From: DASSJM01 sp036280655
Lineage (GTDB): Bacteria; Actinomycetota; UBA4738; HRBIN12
Assembly (NCBI GenBank): GCA_036280655.1
Contig: DASUQI010000018.1
Span: 1-60,909 of the forward strand
Length of the DNA stretch: 60,909 nt
Direction: 5' to 3'
Position 1 is the first letter of the stretch. Each line of letters begins with the position of its first letter. Of this stretch, positions 1 to 7,931 are shown one piece after another. The translations under genes were made by a program, and so were the position numbers. The notes beneath the pieces were generated by a model. It was given only the letters and a program-made list of their open reading frames with translations. It was not told the origin of the DNA and did no database searches.

Positions 1-71
1 TTGGGGAATGGCACATGGACGTACGCCGTTTGCATGACCACGAGGATCGAGCTCCGGGCTAGGCTCCACCG

Positions 72-872
72 ATGCCCCGCGATCGGCTGATCGCCGACAT
101 CGACCGACAGGTGCTCCGCACCTGGATCGCCGTGGCCGCGCTGTGTCTCGTCACGTTCCTCATCTCGCGGCTCTTGCTCCTTCTCCTGGACGGACCGTCG
201 CCCTTCGACATCTGGCTCTCGGACCACATTCGGCAGCCACATCCGTCGCAAGGACTCAAGCTCGTCGAGCGCCTGGCCGCTCTCCCTGGCTCCGTCAAGG
301 GTGCCACGGCGCTGATCCTGGGTGTCGCTGCGTGGGCGTGGCTCCGCCGACGAGACGTTCGGCCGGGTGTGTTGCTGATAGGGGCGTTCGTGGTGACGAA
401 GGCATCGGTCGACGTCTTGAAGACGGTGCTCTTGCACATGATGCCCATTTCCGCCCCGATCGCCGTCCCCAAGGATCGCGCCTTCTTGTCCTCGCATGTG
501 GCCGTCGCGGTCGCCGTGTTCGGGATGCTGGTCGTCGTCATCTGGCTCGTTGGACGCCGAGAGCTGCTCTTTCCGGCGGTGGCGGTGGCCATCGCGGTGG
601 TCGGTGCCGTCGCGCTATCGGTGATGGCGACCGGCGATCACTACTTCGTCGACGTCGTGTCCGGGGCGGCGGTCGGCGGCTTCTGGGTCGCCATCTTCGC
701 TGTCGTGGGTGACCTCATGTGGAGACGCCTCGCCACACCGACATCACCCCCTTCATCGCGAGAGCTCGCCGAGGTCGGGGACCAGGTCGTCGAGTCGCGA
801 GAGGGCGAGCACCCGGATGTGCTGACCCAGAAAGCTGGACACGCTCATGGCGATCGAAAAGCGTCGATCTGA
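72..872 (+). CDS. PAP2-superfamily membrane phosphatase
   Basis: A 266-residue polytopic membrane protein with about five to six hydrophobic segments (first at about residues 17-39). Two of the three PAP2 motifs are recognisable: FLSSH at 138-142 replaces the usual PSGH loop, and GDHYFVD at 188-194 matches the last motif with its His and Asp. The first motif (K-x6-RP) is not clear. The family dephosphorylates lipid phosphates such as undecaprenyl pyrophosphate or phosphatidate at the membrane; the substrate here is unknown. The last 50 residues are hydrophilic. TAGGCT, a good actinobacterial -10, ends 6 nt before the ATG, which suggests a leaderless mRNA. Undecaprenyl-carrier recycling for the polysaccharide locus downstream is possible but is inference. 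Confidence 0.8.
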   Translation: MPRDRLIADIDRQVLRTWIAVAALCLVTFLISRLLLLLLDGPSPFDIWLSDHIRQPHPSQGLKLVERLAALPGSVKGATALILGVAAWAWLRRRDVRPGVLLIGAFVVTKASVDVLKTVLLHMMPISAPIAVPKDRAFLSSHVAVAVAVFGMLVVVIWLVGRRELLFPAVAVAIAVVGAVALSVMATGDHYFVDVVSGAAVGGFWVAIFAVVGDLMWRRLATPTSPPSSRELAEVGDQVVESREGEHPDVLTQKAGHAHGDRKASI

Positions 873-1005
873 ACCGCAGCGGATGGAGTTCCTCGGCTGA
901 GCGTTGCGGCCCGGGCTGTCGCCAAGAGCCTCATTCGGGAACGTTCCCCCACCCGTCATTTCGGCGCCGCGATACCGCCATCTGCGCCGAGTACGGTCAC
1001 CCGCG

Positions 1006-1104
1006 ATGGGCATCTTCCTGATCGGTCTGTGGCTCGGGACGTTCTTCGGGATCATCGTCGCGGCACTCCTTCGGGCCGCCGCCGAGCACGATCTCACCGG
1101 CTGA
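1006..1104 (+). CDS. possible 32-residue single-span membrane peptide
   Basis: A short reading frame whose product is one hydrophobic helix (GIFLIGLWLGTFFGIIVAAL) followed by a short charged tail. No clear ribosome binding site precedes it and the family is not recognised. It lies in the otherwise empty stretch between the PAP2 and DUF1996 genes. The composition looks like a real membrane helix, but chance cannot be excluded. Confidence 0.25.
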   Translation: MGIFLIGLWLGTFFGIIVAALLRAAAEHDLTG

Positions 1105-1159
1105 CCCCGCGGCTCGGACGCAACGTGCCGCCCGAGACGACAAGGCACCGGCGGATCCG

Positions 1160-1927
1160 TCACGACGATAGATGGCAGCTGGTCCCCGTGGCGATGCACT
1201 CGTCGATGTGTGTCTGGAGCGTCGCCGGGGCCCACCCGTTGCTGAACCCGCCGTAGATCCCGTAGATCGACCCGTTCGAAAGCGACATCCTCGACGACCC
1301 GGCGTCGGACACCGTGTACTGGATGTGGATCTCGAGCTTGGGAAAGGTCTTCGCCCCCGAAGGACATCCACCGCCCGAGGGCCACCTCAGCTTCATGCCG
1401 TCCCAGCACTGCCCGAACCGCACGATCAGGGTCAACGCGGTCTCACCCTCACCGTTATCCGCGTTCGGACAGTTCGGAGGTGTCGCGTAGTGCGTGCTCG
1501 CACTCGTGTCCCCGCACTGCCAGAACAGCTGCCTCGACCAGTTCTGCTGCCTGGAGGTCGCCCTTGGGTTGCCCCAGACGTAGTCGAACCCGGACGGGAA
1601 GGCGACGGGCGTCACCGACGTGCGGTTGCGAAGGTAGATATGCGACCTGTGCGGCCTGACCCGGGCACCGTCACGACGCAAGACCGGCGTCCAGTACAGG
1701 CCCTTGTCATCCGATGCCTTGCACGGGCGCCACGTCTCGACGAGGTGATGGCTGATCCGCGTCCGACCCTCGCGATGGCAGAGGTAGAAGATCTCGCCGT
1801 CGTTCTTACCGCCTGCCGATGCGTGCGGCGCGACCGTCGCGATCGCCAGGACGCTCAACGCGAATGCTACCGCGAGACGCCGCCTCGTCCACGCTCCCGT
1901 TGTCCCGCGCGCTCCGTTTCGCCTCAT
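1160..1927 (-). CDS. secreted DUF1996-domain protein
   Basis: 255 residues. The N-terminus is a signal peptide: twin Arg/Lys-rich stretch, hydrophobic core LAVAFALSVLAIATVA, predicted cut after ASA near residue 38. The mature part has the DUF1996 pattern: YWTPVL (dG) early, FPSGFDYVWGNPRA in the middle, then a CWDG motif and a CPSGAKTFPKLEIHIQY-like segment, with several cysteines that probably form disulfides. DUF1996 proteins are extracellular, common in actinobacteria and fungi, and have no established activity. A G-rich ribosome binding site (GGGGGGACC) precedes the ATG. It reads in the same direction as the antiporter upstream, from which it is separated by about 200 bp. Confidence 0.8.
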   Translation of the reverse strand: MRRNGARGTTGAWTRRRLAVAFALSVLAIATVAPHASAGGKNDGEIFYLCHREGRTRISHHLVETWRPCKASDDKGLYWTPVLRRDGARVRPHRSHIYLRNRTSVTPVAFPSGFDYVWGNPRATSRQQNWSRQLFWQCGDTSASTHYATPPNCPNADNGEGETALTLIVRFGQCWDGMKLRWPSGGGCPSGAKTFPKLEIHIQYTVSDAGSSRMSLSNGSIYGIYGGFSNGWAPATLQTHIDECIATGTSCHLSS

Positions 1928-2133
1928 TTCGGTCCCCCCGATCGTCGCTGACTCTTGCTTCCCGCGGTCGAAGCCGTCGATACTCGGAAAGGAGGCCCGA
2001 TCCGGCTATCGGGACGATGGGCCCGTCTTGGCGAGCCGGGGGACCCTGGCGTGTCAACACACTATCGGGGAGATTGCCACGGGTCAATGTGGGTCTAGGG
2101 GCCCGAACTGCCGGGCCCTCCTCACGTGCTGTC

Positions 2134-3519
2134 TCAGTTCGTCTCCGGGGCACCTTTCGCGGACGAGGAAAGCGTCCCGGGCCCGGAATGCGTTCCCAAC
2201 GGAGCGGCTCCCAGCGGCGGGACCGGGGTTACGACACCTTCCGCCGAGAGTAGCGGCCGCCCCCTACGAACGACGTAGCCGAGCCAAACCCCAGCGAACT
2301 GAGACGTCAAGATCGCCGTCAGCACCAACGTCGTGAAGAATCGCCCCGAAATGATGCCCGCCTCGAACGCGACGCTGGCGAGAACGATCCCAGGACCGCC
2401 TCGTGCATTCAACGCGACCGCGAGATTGACGATGTCGAGTCTCCGGAATGCCGCGAGCCGAGCCGCGATCCCCACCGACGTGGCGCGCAGCACCGACGAT
2501 CCGACTAGGAAGGCCACCAGGACTGCCAGCGAGAATCCAGCACCGAACTGCAGTTGATAGCCGACGATGATGAAATACAGGGGGATGAAGACCGCGAACG
2601 CAACCTTCCCGATGGCGTCGAGAGCGTCGGCGTACTTCTCCCGCTCCGAGCCACTGAATCCTCCAACGAAGCCGAACCCGGCGAGGAACGCGGCGAAAAC
2701 CGTACTCACATCGAGAACTGCCGCGATGGCAGAATAGACAAGGAGAATCAGCACGGCGTATCCGACTGGCGTCGCTTTCTCGAACAGGTTCCATCTCGCA
2801 CCGTGCAGTTTTCGGACGAGCGGCGGCGCAAGGAACAAACCGGCGGACATAAAGGCTACCGTCGTAGCGACATGCCAGGTGACCGTCCCTGCAACCTGCT
2901 CCCCCAAAGCCGACTGGCTCGCCAGCGCCGTCGCGACAGCGAGCACCGCCCAGAGGACAATGTCCTCCAATATCGCTACACCGAGGACGACACTTGCGAA
3001 CCGGGTGTGGATGATTCCGAGGTCTAAGAAGATCCGTGAGATCACCGGGATCGAGGTCACCGCGACAGCAATCGCGAGCACGAGCACCACGGCTGCGTGA
3101 CTGGATGTCGGGCCCGACAGCTGGCCGAGTGGCATGAACGACCCGAGGAAGAGGACGATGATGAACGGAATCGTGGTCCCGACCCCGAGAATCCAGCCGG
3201 TCGGTCTTCGGTTCTCGCGCGCCAGGACACGTCGAGCCTCGCTTCCCGAGATGAACATCAGCAGGAGCAACCCGAGCCAGTACGTGAAACCGAGGACGGT
3301 GCTCGTGACTTGCTCGGTCGACCCAGGGCCCCCGAACAAACCGATCGTCAGAGCAGGCGCGATCTTGCCGAGCACGAAGGGGCCAAGCACGACCCCCACC
3401 ACGATCTCTCCGATCAGACGAGGCTGTCTGAGCCGCACACAGATGTGTCCTAGGAGATGTCCACAAGCGACGAGGATTGCGAGCGAGATGAGAACGGCCG
3501 CAAGTTCGTCGCTGGACAC
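2134..3519 (-). CDS. CPA2-type cation/proton antiporter
   Basis: 461 residues with about 12 transmembrane helices filling residues 5-420 and a short hydrophilic tail rich in Pro, Gly and Ser. It resembles the Na+/H+ or K+/H+ exchanger (KefB/NapA) family: an early LRQPRLIGEIVVGVVLGP segment, a central helix with LGVAILEDIVLWAV (acidic pair within the membrane), and a late NARGGPGIVLASVAFEAG segment. No RCK/TrkA-N regulatory domain follows, so it is the membrane module alone. It starts with GTG, preceded by a GAGGAGG ribosome binding site. Role: exchange of monovalent cations for protons; ion specificity cannot be read from the sequence. Confidence 0.87.
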   Translation of the reverse strand: MSSDELAAVLISLAILVACGHLLGHICVRLRQPRLIGEIVVGVVLGPFVLGKIAPALTIGLFGGPGSTEQVTSTVLGFTYWLGLLLLMFISGSEARRVLARENRRPTGWILGVGTTIPFIIVLFLGSFMPLGQLSGPTSSHAAVVLVLAIAVAVTSIPVISRIFLDLGIIHTRFASVVLGVAILEDIVLWAVLAVATALASQSALGEQVAGTVTWHVATTVAFMSAGLFLAPPLVRKLHGARWNLFEKATPVGYAVLILLVYSAIAAVLDVSTVFAAFLAGFGFVGGFSGSEREKYADALDAIGKVAFAVFIPLYFIIVGYQLQFGAGFSLAVLVAFLVGSSVLRATSVGIAARLAAFRRLDIVNLAVALNARGGPGIVLASVAFEAGIISGRFFTTLVLTAILTSQFAGVWLGYVVRRGRPLLSAEGVVTPVPPLGAAPLGTHSGPGTLSSSAKGAPETN

Positions 3520-3783
3520 GCGCCAGCCTCCTCAAGAGAAGAAACGTGTGCAAGGAGATAAGCGTGTGTGTGTACGTGATGCATCACGCGCCGGGCGTAG
3601 ACGGGATACGGCTGATGCGGGTCCGCTAACCTGAGCAGTCCCGCGAAATCTACGCCCACCTGCTCAGCCGAACTCCTCGTCGCCCAGGCGAAGCTGGGGT
3701 GACGTCGTCGCCGACCGCTCCGACGGAGGACCCGAGACGTCCTGCCCCCGGACCCGCTACTTGGGTTCTCGCTTCTCCGACAA

Positions 3784-4572
3784 TCAGCTGTGGCAGCTCA
3801 CGGAGCCCGAGTCGCCGACCGTCCCATTGATGTCGACGAAGGACCACGAGTAAGCGGTAGCGTCCAGGGTGAGCCTCAGGATCCCGAACTGCCTGACACC
3901 GACGACCGCGCCTGAATCCAGCGTCCCGAGCGACCGACCGCCAGTGCCCACGATGAACCGGATGAGCCCGCCCTCCGGAGCCCATCGTTCATACACGTGC
4001 CGGCTCGCGGTGAGCGCCACATCCACGCCCGCGGCCTTCGCCTTCTTGCGAGGCCAGCTCTGGTTCGCCGCGTGATAGATCACCATGTCACAGAGATGAT
4101 CGTCGGCGGCGAGATCGGCCGTCATCCAACTCTTCTGGGCCGTGCAGTTGATCCTGTTGCAGTTGGTGTTCAACGCCACAACGTGCCAGTCACCCAGGTC
4201 GAAGCTGTAATATCCCTTCGACGGGTCGCCGGCCGCCGCACCGAAGTACGTGTAGTAGCCCGCCGCCCCAGGGGTCTGGTATTCGTGGTTGCCCGGGATC
4301 GGAAAGGTCGTGGACTTGAAGGCCCCCCAGCTCGCGTCATAGTACTTCTGGAAGTTCGCCAACTCACCGTTCTCGTACTGGGTGTCCCCCAGGGCGAACA
4401 CCGCCGTCGGGTCGAACGCCGTCACCAGGTCGGCCGTCTGCTGCTGGGGCAGGCCAAAGGACGGGCGAGCGATGTCACCAGCCGCCGCCACCGTCACCGT
4501 TTCGGCTCCGGCGCTTGGGCTGAGCGGCATCGTCGCCGCCACCAATGCAAGGATGATCAGGATCTTACGCAG
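3784..4572 (-). CDS. secreted calcineurin-like phosphoesterase with an apparent CTG start
   Basis: About 262 residues. Read from a CTG codon, the protein opens with a textbook signal peptide (MRKILIILALVAATMPLSPS, cut after AGA at about residue 23). No ATG, GTG or TTG lies suitably between the signal peptide and a GGGAGG ribosome binding site 5 nt upstream of the CTG. Metallophosphoesterase motifs follow: GD at 32-33, GD at 62-63, GNHE at 94-97 and the metal-ligand His in VIYH at 167. The final GHxH motif is altered to ASRH (189-192) in an otherwise conserved VYERWAP context, so one metal-binding His is missing and activity may be reduced or changed. The fold resembles purple-acid-type phosphatases; the substrate is unknown. 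Confidence 0.78.
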   Translation of the reverse strand: MRKILIILALVAATMPLSPSAGAETVTVAAAGDIARPSFGLPQQQTADLVTAFDPTAVFALGDTQYENGELANFQKYYDASWGAFKSTTFPIPGNHEYQTPGAAGYYTYFGAAAGDPSKGYYSFDLGDWHVVALNTNCNRINCTAQKSWMTADLAADDHLCDMVIYHAANQSWPRKKAKAAGVDVALTASRHVYERWAPEGGLIRFIVGTGGRSLGTLDSGAVVGVRQFGILRLTLDATAYSWSFVDINGTVGDSGSVSCHS

Positions 4573-4596
4573 TACGGCCTCCCAAAAGAGCGAGCC

Positions 4597-4626
4597 ACTA
4601 TGAGTAGGAACGAGCAAGCATGTCAA
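4597..4626 (-). promoter_or_regulatory. predicted sigma70-type promoter of the secreted phosphoesterase
   Basis: On the minus strand a perfect TTGACA -35 (4621-4626) is followed after 18 bp by CATAGT as the -10 (4597-4602). The predicted first transcribed base is about 17-20 nt before the CTG start, leaving room for the GGGAGG site. This spacing supports the CTG as the true initiation codon. Confidence 0.55.
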
Positions 4627-4870
4627 CCCCCACTTGGCGTACGTTGCTTCTGGTACGACGTGGGTGGTGCCGTCCTCTGGGGTTGTGTCCAAACGAGAGC
4701 TGGCTCCCACCCAGACCCGGCCCCGGGGACCTTTGGACCGGTCGGCACTTAGCCGCTCGGGAGAATGAGACGGTTGTCCAAGCCTTGCGAAGAGCCCCGG
4801 TGAGCTTGATGGATGCTCGAGCGGACGGGCCACCAAGGGCAAGGCCTCAAGGAGCGCGTGTTCAAGCAAG

Positions 4871-5851
4871 ATGGGCGTGATCGACACGGATACACGCAGG
4901 CGGGGGGCCCAAGCAGCTCCACCGGTGCGGCGCCGTTGGATGTGGCCACTGCTCCTGGCCGCCGCGCCGTGGCTGTGGTTTGCGGTGAGGCGTTTCGGTC
5001 CCCAGCTCGACCTGGCCGCCATCTTCCTTCCCGGCGCGGCTGTCGCCGCCGCCGTGGTGTGCGCGTTCATTGCGACTCTTCGCCGGCGAGTTCCATACGC
5101 AGTGCCCGTTGCCTCGTTTCTCGTTTGGGCCCTGGTGGCGATCTGGCTCCCTCGGACACCGCACGCGACCGCGGCTCCGGTCGACCCGTTCGTGCTCGTC
5201 TCAGCGAACGTGTTCATCGATAACCCCACGCCTTCGGCCGCCGCTCGATCGCTCGCCGACCGGCGGGCAGATGTGATTGTCGTTGTCGAGGCAACGCAGG
5301 AGCTGCGTGACGCATTGAGCGCGTCACTCGCGGGCTACGCGCACGCCACGCGCGGCGAAGCTCGTGGAGAAGATCTGGGGGCACTCGATATCTATTCGCG
5401 GTGGCCGCTCGAGCCGCTCAAACGCTTCCAGGACCTCCCCAAATCGGCGGCCTTCGCGGTGATCATCGAACGTCCGGGGGCTCCATTTGACTTGGTAGCC
5501 GTCCACCTGCCCAACCCGCTCCACGAAATCTCGTTTCCCGATCACCTCGCGATGACCCAACGACTGCTCGCGGATGCACACGAAGGGGGCCGGCCCGTGG
5601 TCCTGGCCGGTGACTTCAACACCAGTGATCGAACGCATGCGTATCACGCTTTGACGACGTCGACCCGGGACGCGATGCGCAGCACCTGGGCGGTCACGAC
5701 GTACGGGAGTGGCTTGTTCCGACTGCTCGCGCTGCGCATCGACTACGTCCTCGAACCACCGACCTGGTGCTCCGCCGGTGCGACGACGTTCGAGGTCCCC
5801 GGGTCAGATCATCGCGGGCTCTCAGTCAGCCTCGGCACCTGTCCCCGCTAG
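4871..5851 (+). CDS. membrane-anchored endonuclease/exonuclease/phosphatase-fold hydrolase
   Basis: 326 residues. Three hydrophobic segments (about 24-40, 45-70 and 76-93) anchor the protein and are followed by an EEP domain facing the outside. Active-site motifs are visible: SANVF (111-115), VVVEAT (138-142, catalytic Glu), AGDFNTS (246-252), RIDYVLEP and GSDHRGL near the end. This topology matches the widespread actinobacterial EEP proteins of unknown substrate; related folds cleave nucleic acids, inositol phosphates or sphingomyelin. It stands alone on the plus strand between the phosphoesterase gene and the decayed hem region. Confidence 0.82.
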   Translation: MGVIDTDTRRRGAQAAPPVRRRWMWPLLLAAAPWLWFAVRRFGPQLDLAAIFLPGAAVAAAVVCAFIATLRRRVPYAVPVASFLVWALVAIWLPRTPHATAAPVDPFVLVSANVFIDNPTPSAAARSLADRRADVIVVVEATQELRDALSASLAGYAHATRGEARGEDLGALDIYSRWPLEPLKRFQDLPKSAAFAVIIERPGAPFDLVAVHLPNPLHEISFPDHLAMTQRLLADAHEGGRPVVLAGDFNTSDRTHAYHALTTSTRDAMRSTWAVTTYGSGLFRLLALRIDYVLEPPTWCSAGATTFEVPGSDHRGLSVSLGTCPR

Positions 5852-5964
5852 TCATTGGAGACGATTCGATCGCGCTGGTCCCCAGCCCTCCGCCTCGTGT
5901 ATGTCGAGGGACTCCTAGCAACGGTGGCCGGAGGGGCGGCCCACCTGTCCGAGGACTCACTGCG

Positions 5965-6269
5965 ACGAAGGGCATCGTGGGGGACGAGGTCCGCCGGTTC
6001 GCGGTCCGCAAGCGCTCAGACCGCCTCGCACCGCTCATCCGAGACCTTCGGGAGCCGGGGAGGAGATCCGAGCCGGAGCCTTCCCGGTTCGGCTCCCAGC
6101 TCTCCTGGCTCTTGCCGACCGCGTCGGAGACCGTGAGGCCCTCGCCCGCGGCATCGTCGCGAAGCGCCTGCACGACCCCATCGTCCGGCTGAAGGAGCTC
6201 TCGGGTCAGGGAACGACGCACCCCAGAGTGTTGGCGGAGCCGTTCGGCTTCGAGCAACGCCCCGAGTGA
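5965..6269 (+). pseudogene. hemA: decayed 3' end of hemA (glutamyl-tRNA reductase)
   Basis: In one frame the sequence encodes GIVGDEVRRF...RLAPLIRDLREPG, the HemA pattern of an IVxEE(V)xxF helix followed by aPtIxxLR. One base must be gained or lost at about 6058 to continue with EEIRAGAF and ALARGIVAKRLHDPIVRLKE, the HemA C-terminal dimerisation domain (consensus: ivnkLLHxPtvxLKe), ending at TGA. The catalytic and NADPH-binding parts of HemA (about the first 300 residues) are absent. The identification rests on matching the order and spacing of these C-terminal motifs. It is a relic; a working hemA must be elsewhere if the cell makes haem by this route. Confidence 0.72.
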
Positions 6270-6334
6270 AGCTCCGGATCGGGACCCGCGGCTACGACTC
6301 GGGTGTGGGTAGGAAGACTACGCCGACCGCATGA
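6266..6334 (+). pseudogene. hemC: truncated 5' end of hemC (hydroxymethylbilane synthase)
   Basis: A GTG overlapping the hemA stop by 4 nt (GTGA) begins a frame reading (V)KLRIGTRG, the almost invariant start of HemC (MxLRIGTRGS). Similarity stops after nine codons and a TGA follows 13 codons later. The hemA-hemC order and overlap are typical of actinobacterial hem operons, which supports both identifications. The breakpoint after codon nine marks a recombination junction. Confidence 0.6.
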
Positions 6335-6441
6335 CTAGGCCGAGAGCGCAGCGAGGATGCGGCCGACGATGGGAACCGACGGAGCCGCCGAATAGCGCAG
6401 GAGGGGTCCGCCCCCCATTGAATTGAGCTGTTGATCCGCCA

Positions 6442-7272
6442 ATGGTGCGCTCTTGCGCTAAGGCAATCGGCGGTAGGGAATTACGGCAGGTGACGGTCGG
6501 ATCGGAGAAGGGAAACCGCAATCCTTTTCCGATGGAGGCTGAATCCGAGCGTACCCTGCGCCCGTTCGAGGATGATCGGCGGAGGAAACCGAGTCCATGG
6601 AGCGGCTCGGCCGGCTTCGAAGGCGCCGCCCCGTCACCGTCCCCGATCGCTTCCTCCACGGGATGGCGGGCGCTGAAGCGATCATTCGATATCGCAACCG
6701 CCCTCGTCCTCATCATCGTGAGCCTCCCCCTCTTCTTGATCATCGCCCTGGCGATCAAGATGGAATCCCGCGGACCGGTGTTCTTCGCCCATCGTCGCCT
6801 CCGAAAGGGCGGCACCGAATTCGGGTTGATCAAGTTCCGGACGATGGTTCGGGATGCGGACGCCAGGCTCCAGACGCACCTCCAGGCCTATCCGGATCAG
6901 ATGGCTGAGTGGATGGCGAGGTACAAGCTCCGGAACGACCCTCGCGTGACACGGGTCGGCCGTGTCCTAAGGAAGACCAGCCTGGACGAGCTGCCACAGT
7001 TGTTTAACGTTCTCGCCGGGACCGTGAGCCTGGTGGGGCCGAGGGCCATCGTCCGTGAAGAGGTAGAGCGGTTCGGAGCCTATGCGCCGACGATCCTCAG
7101 CATCAAGCCGGGGATGACGGGACTCTGGGCGGTCAGTGGCAGGAGCGAGATCTCGCAGCGCGAGCGAGCCCTCCTCGAATACCGGTACGTCATGGAGTGG
7201 AGCTTCCTCGGGGACCTCCGGATCTTGCTACAAACGATCCCAGCGGTTCTGCACGGGCACGGCGCCTACTGA
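6442..7272 (+). CDS. polyprenyl-phosphate sugar-1-phosphate transferase (initiating enzyme)
   Basis: Up to 276 residues. After a low-complexity N-terminus, KRSFDI at 79-84 opens the bacterial sugar transferase domain: one membrane hairpin (84-106), GPVFFAHRRL, KFRTM at 131-135, TSLDELPQLFNV at 179-190, LVGPR at 197-201, and a C-terminal PGMTGLWAVSGRSE segment. The family (WbaP/WcaJ/CpsE type) moves a sugar-1-phosphate from a UDP-sugar to undecaprenyl phosphate, the first step of repeat-unit assembly. It is a short monotopic form without the extra N-terminal membrane helices of WbaP. The start is uncertain; the ATG at 6532 would remove 30 poorly conserved residues. It is the likely first committed step of the surface-polysaccharide pathway. 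Confidence 0.87.
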   Translation: MVRSCAKAIGGRELRQVTVGSEKGNRNPFPMEAESERTLRPFEDDRRRKPSPWSGSAGFEGAAPSPSPIASSTGWRALKRSFDIATALVLIIVSLPLFLIIALAIKMESRGPVFFAHRRLRKGGTEFGLIKFRTMVRDADARLQTHLQAYPDQMAEWMARYKLRNDPRVTRVGRVLRKTSLDELPQLFNVLAGTVSLVGPRAIVREEVERFGAYAPTILSIKPGMTGLWAVSGRSEISQRERALLEYRYVMEWSFLGDLRILLQTIPAVLHGHGAY

Positions 7273-7473
7273 TCCGGTGCTCCTCCCGTTGGTCGAACGA
7301 ACATACAGCCGTGGCCAACTCGTGGGACTGTCGTCGTCCGGCCCGATGCAACGGTACGTCGTTCTTCGTAGCGCAACTATCGCGGGGTCGGCGCGCGGTG
7401 CGACTCAATCGAGCGGATAGCGCTGGGCCCAAAACGCATCGGGGCCTTGATCTATTCACAGGAGTGGGGCGCG

Positions 7474-7857
7474 GTGGATGGTGCGTTCATCGGTACGGGC
7501 CGCGTCCGGCCTTGTCACCTGGCGCTCGCCGCCATCGGCCACGATGCACGGGCAATGACCTCGAAGGCTTAGGGACGCCCCTGAGCCGACCGCATCCCCA
7601 TCGGCGTGGAACCCGAGCGGGCTTCGACGGTCATGCCTTCCCGTGCGAGCCTTTGACCCGAAAGGGGTCCTCGGCTTATTGACGCCGACCTCCGCACGGC
7701 CGAGCTGGCCAAGCACGCGAGCAACGTCTTCCTAGCGCTCAAGATCTCCTTCGCGAATGGACTGGCTCGCATCGGTGAGCGTACCGGAGCCGATATCGAG
7801 GCCGTTGCCGACGTGATGAGACCGGGTGACGCAAGCCCGACAGAGAGGATGAGATGA
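7474..7857 (+). pseudogene. remnant of a UDP-glucose/GDP-mannose 6-dehydrogenase gene
   Basis: Two separate pieces align with one enzyme. The first (7474-7572) reads AFIGTGRVRPCHLALAAIGHDARA, a damaged version of the N-terminal NAD-binding motif (viGtGyVGLxxAxxLAxxGHdV), then stops. The second (7681-7857) reads RTAELAKHASNVFLALKISF and ARIGERTGADIEAVADVM, the central dimerisation helix of nucleotide-sugar dehydrogenases. About 150-200 intervening codons and the whole C-terminal UDP-binding domain, including the catalytic Cys, are missing. The gene once supplied UDP-uronate or a similar donor and probably belonged to the polysaccharide locus. Confidence 0.7.
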
Positions 7858-7907
7858 GAAGGTCGGTCGTCCAGATTGAGCTGGACCCGACAACGAGCTG
7901 AGCGAGC

Positions 7908-7931
7908 TGTAGTTCCCACTCACGTTGTTTC
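7908..7931 (+). repeat. left terminal inverted repeat of the IS481-like element
   Basis: Begins TGTAGTTCCCACTCACGTTG. The first 11 bases match the reverse complement of the right end exactly, and the GTTGTT block matches again further in. The transposase stop codon lies inside this repeat. Confidence 0.7.

Noticed and set aside
5826..6257. Minus-strand 143-codon reading frame across the hemA relic
   Set aside because: No similarity to any protein is apparent, and the plus strand reads clear HemA motifs.
7273..7473. Possible small gene between the sugar transferase and the ugd relic
   Set aside because: No ribosome binding site and no protein-like composition; treated as decayed DNA.
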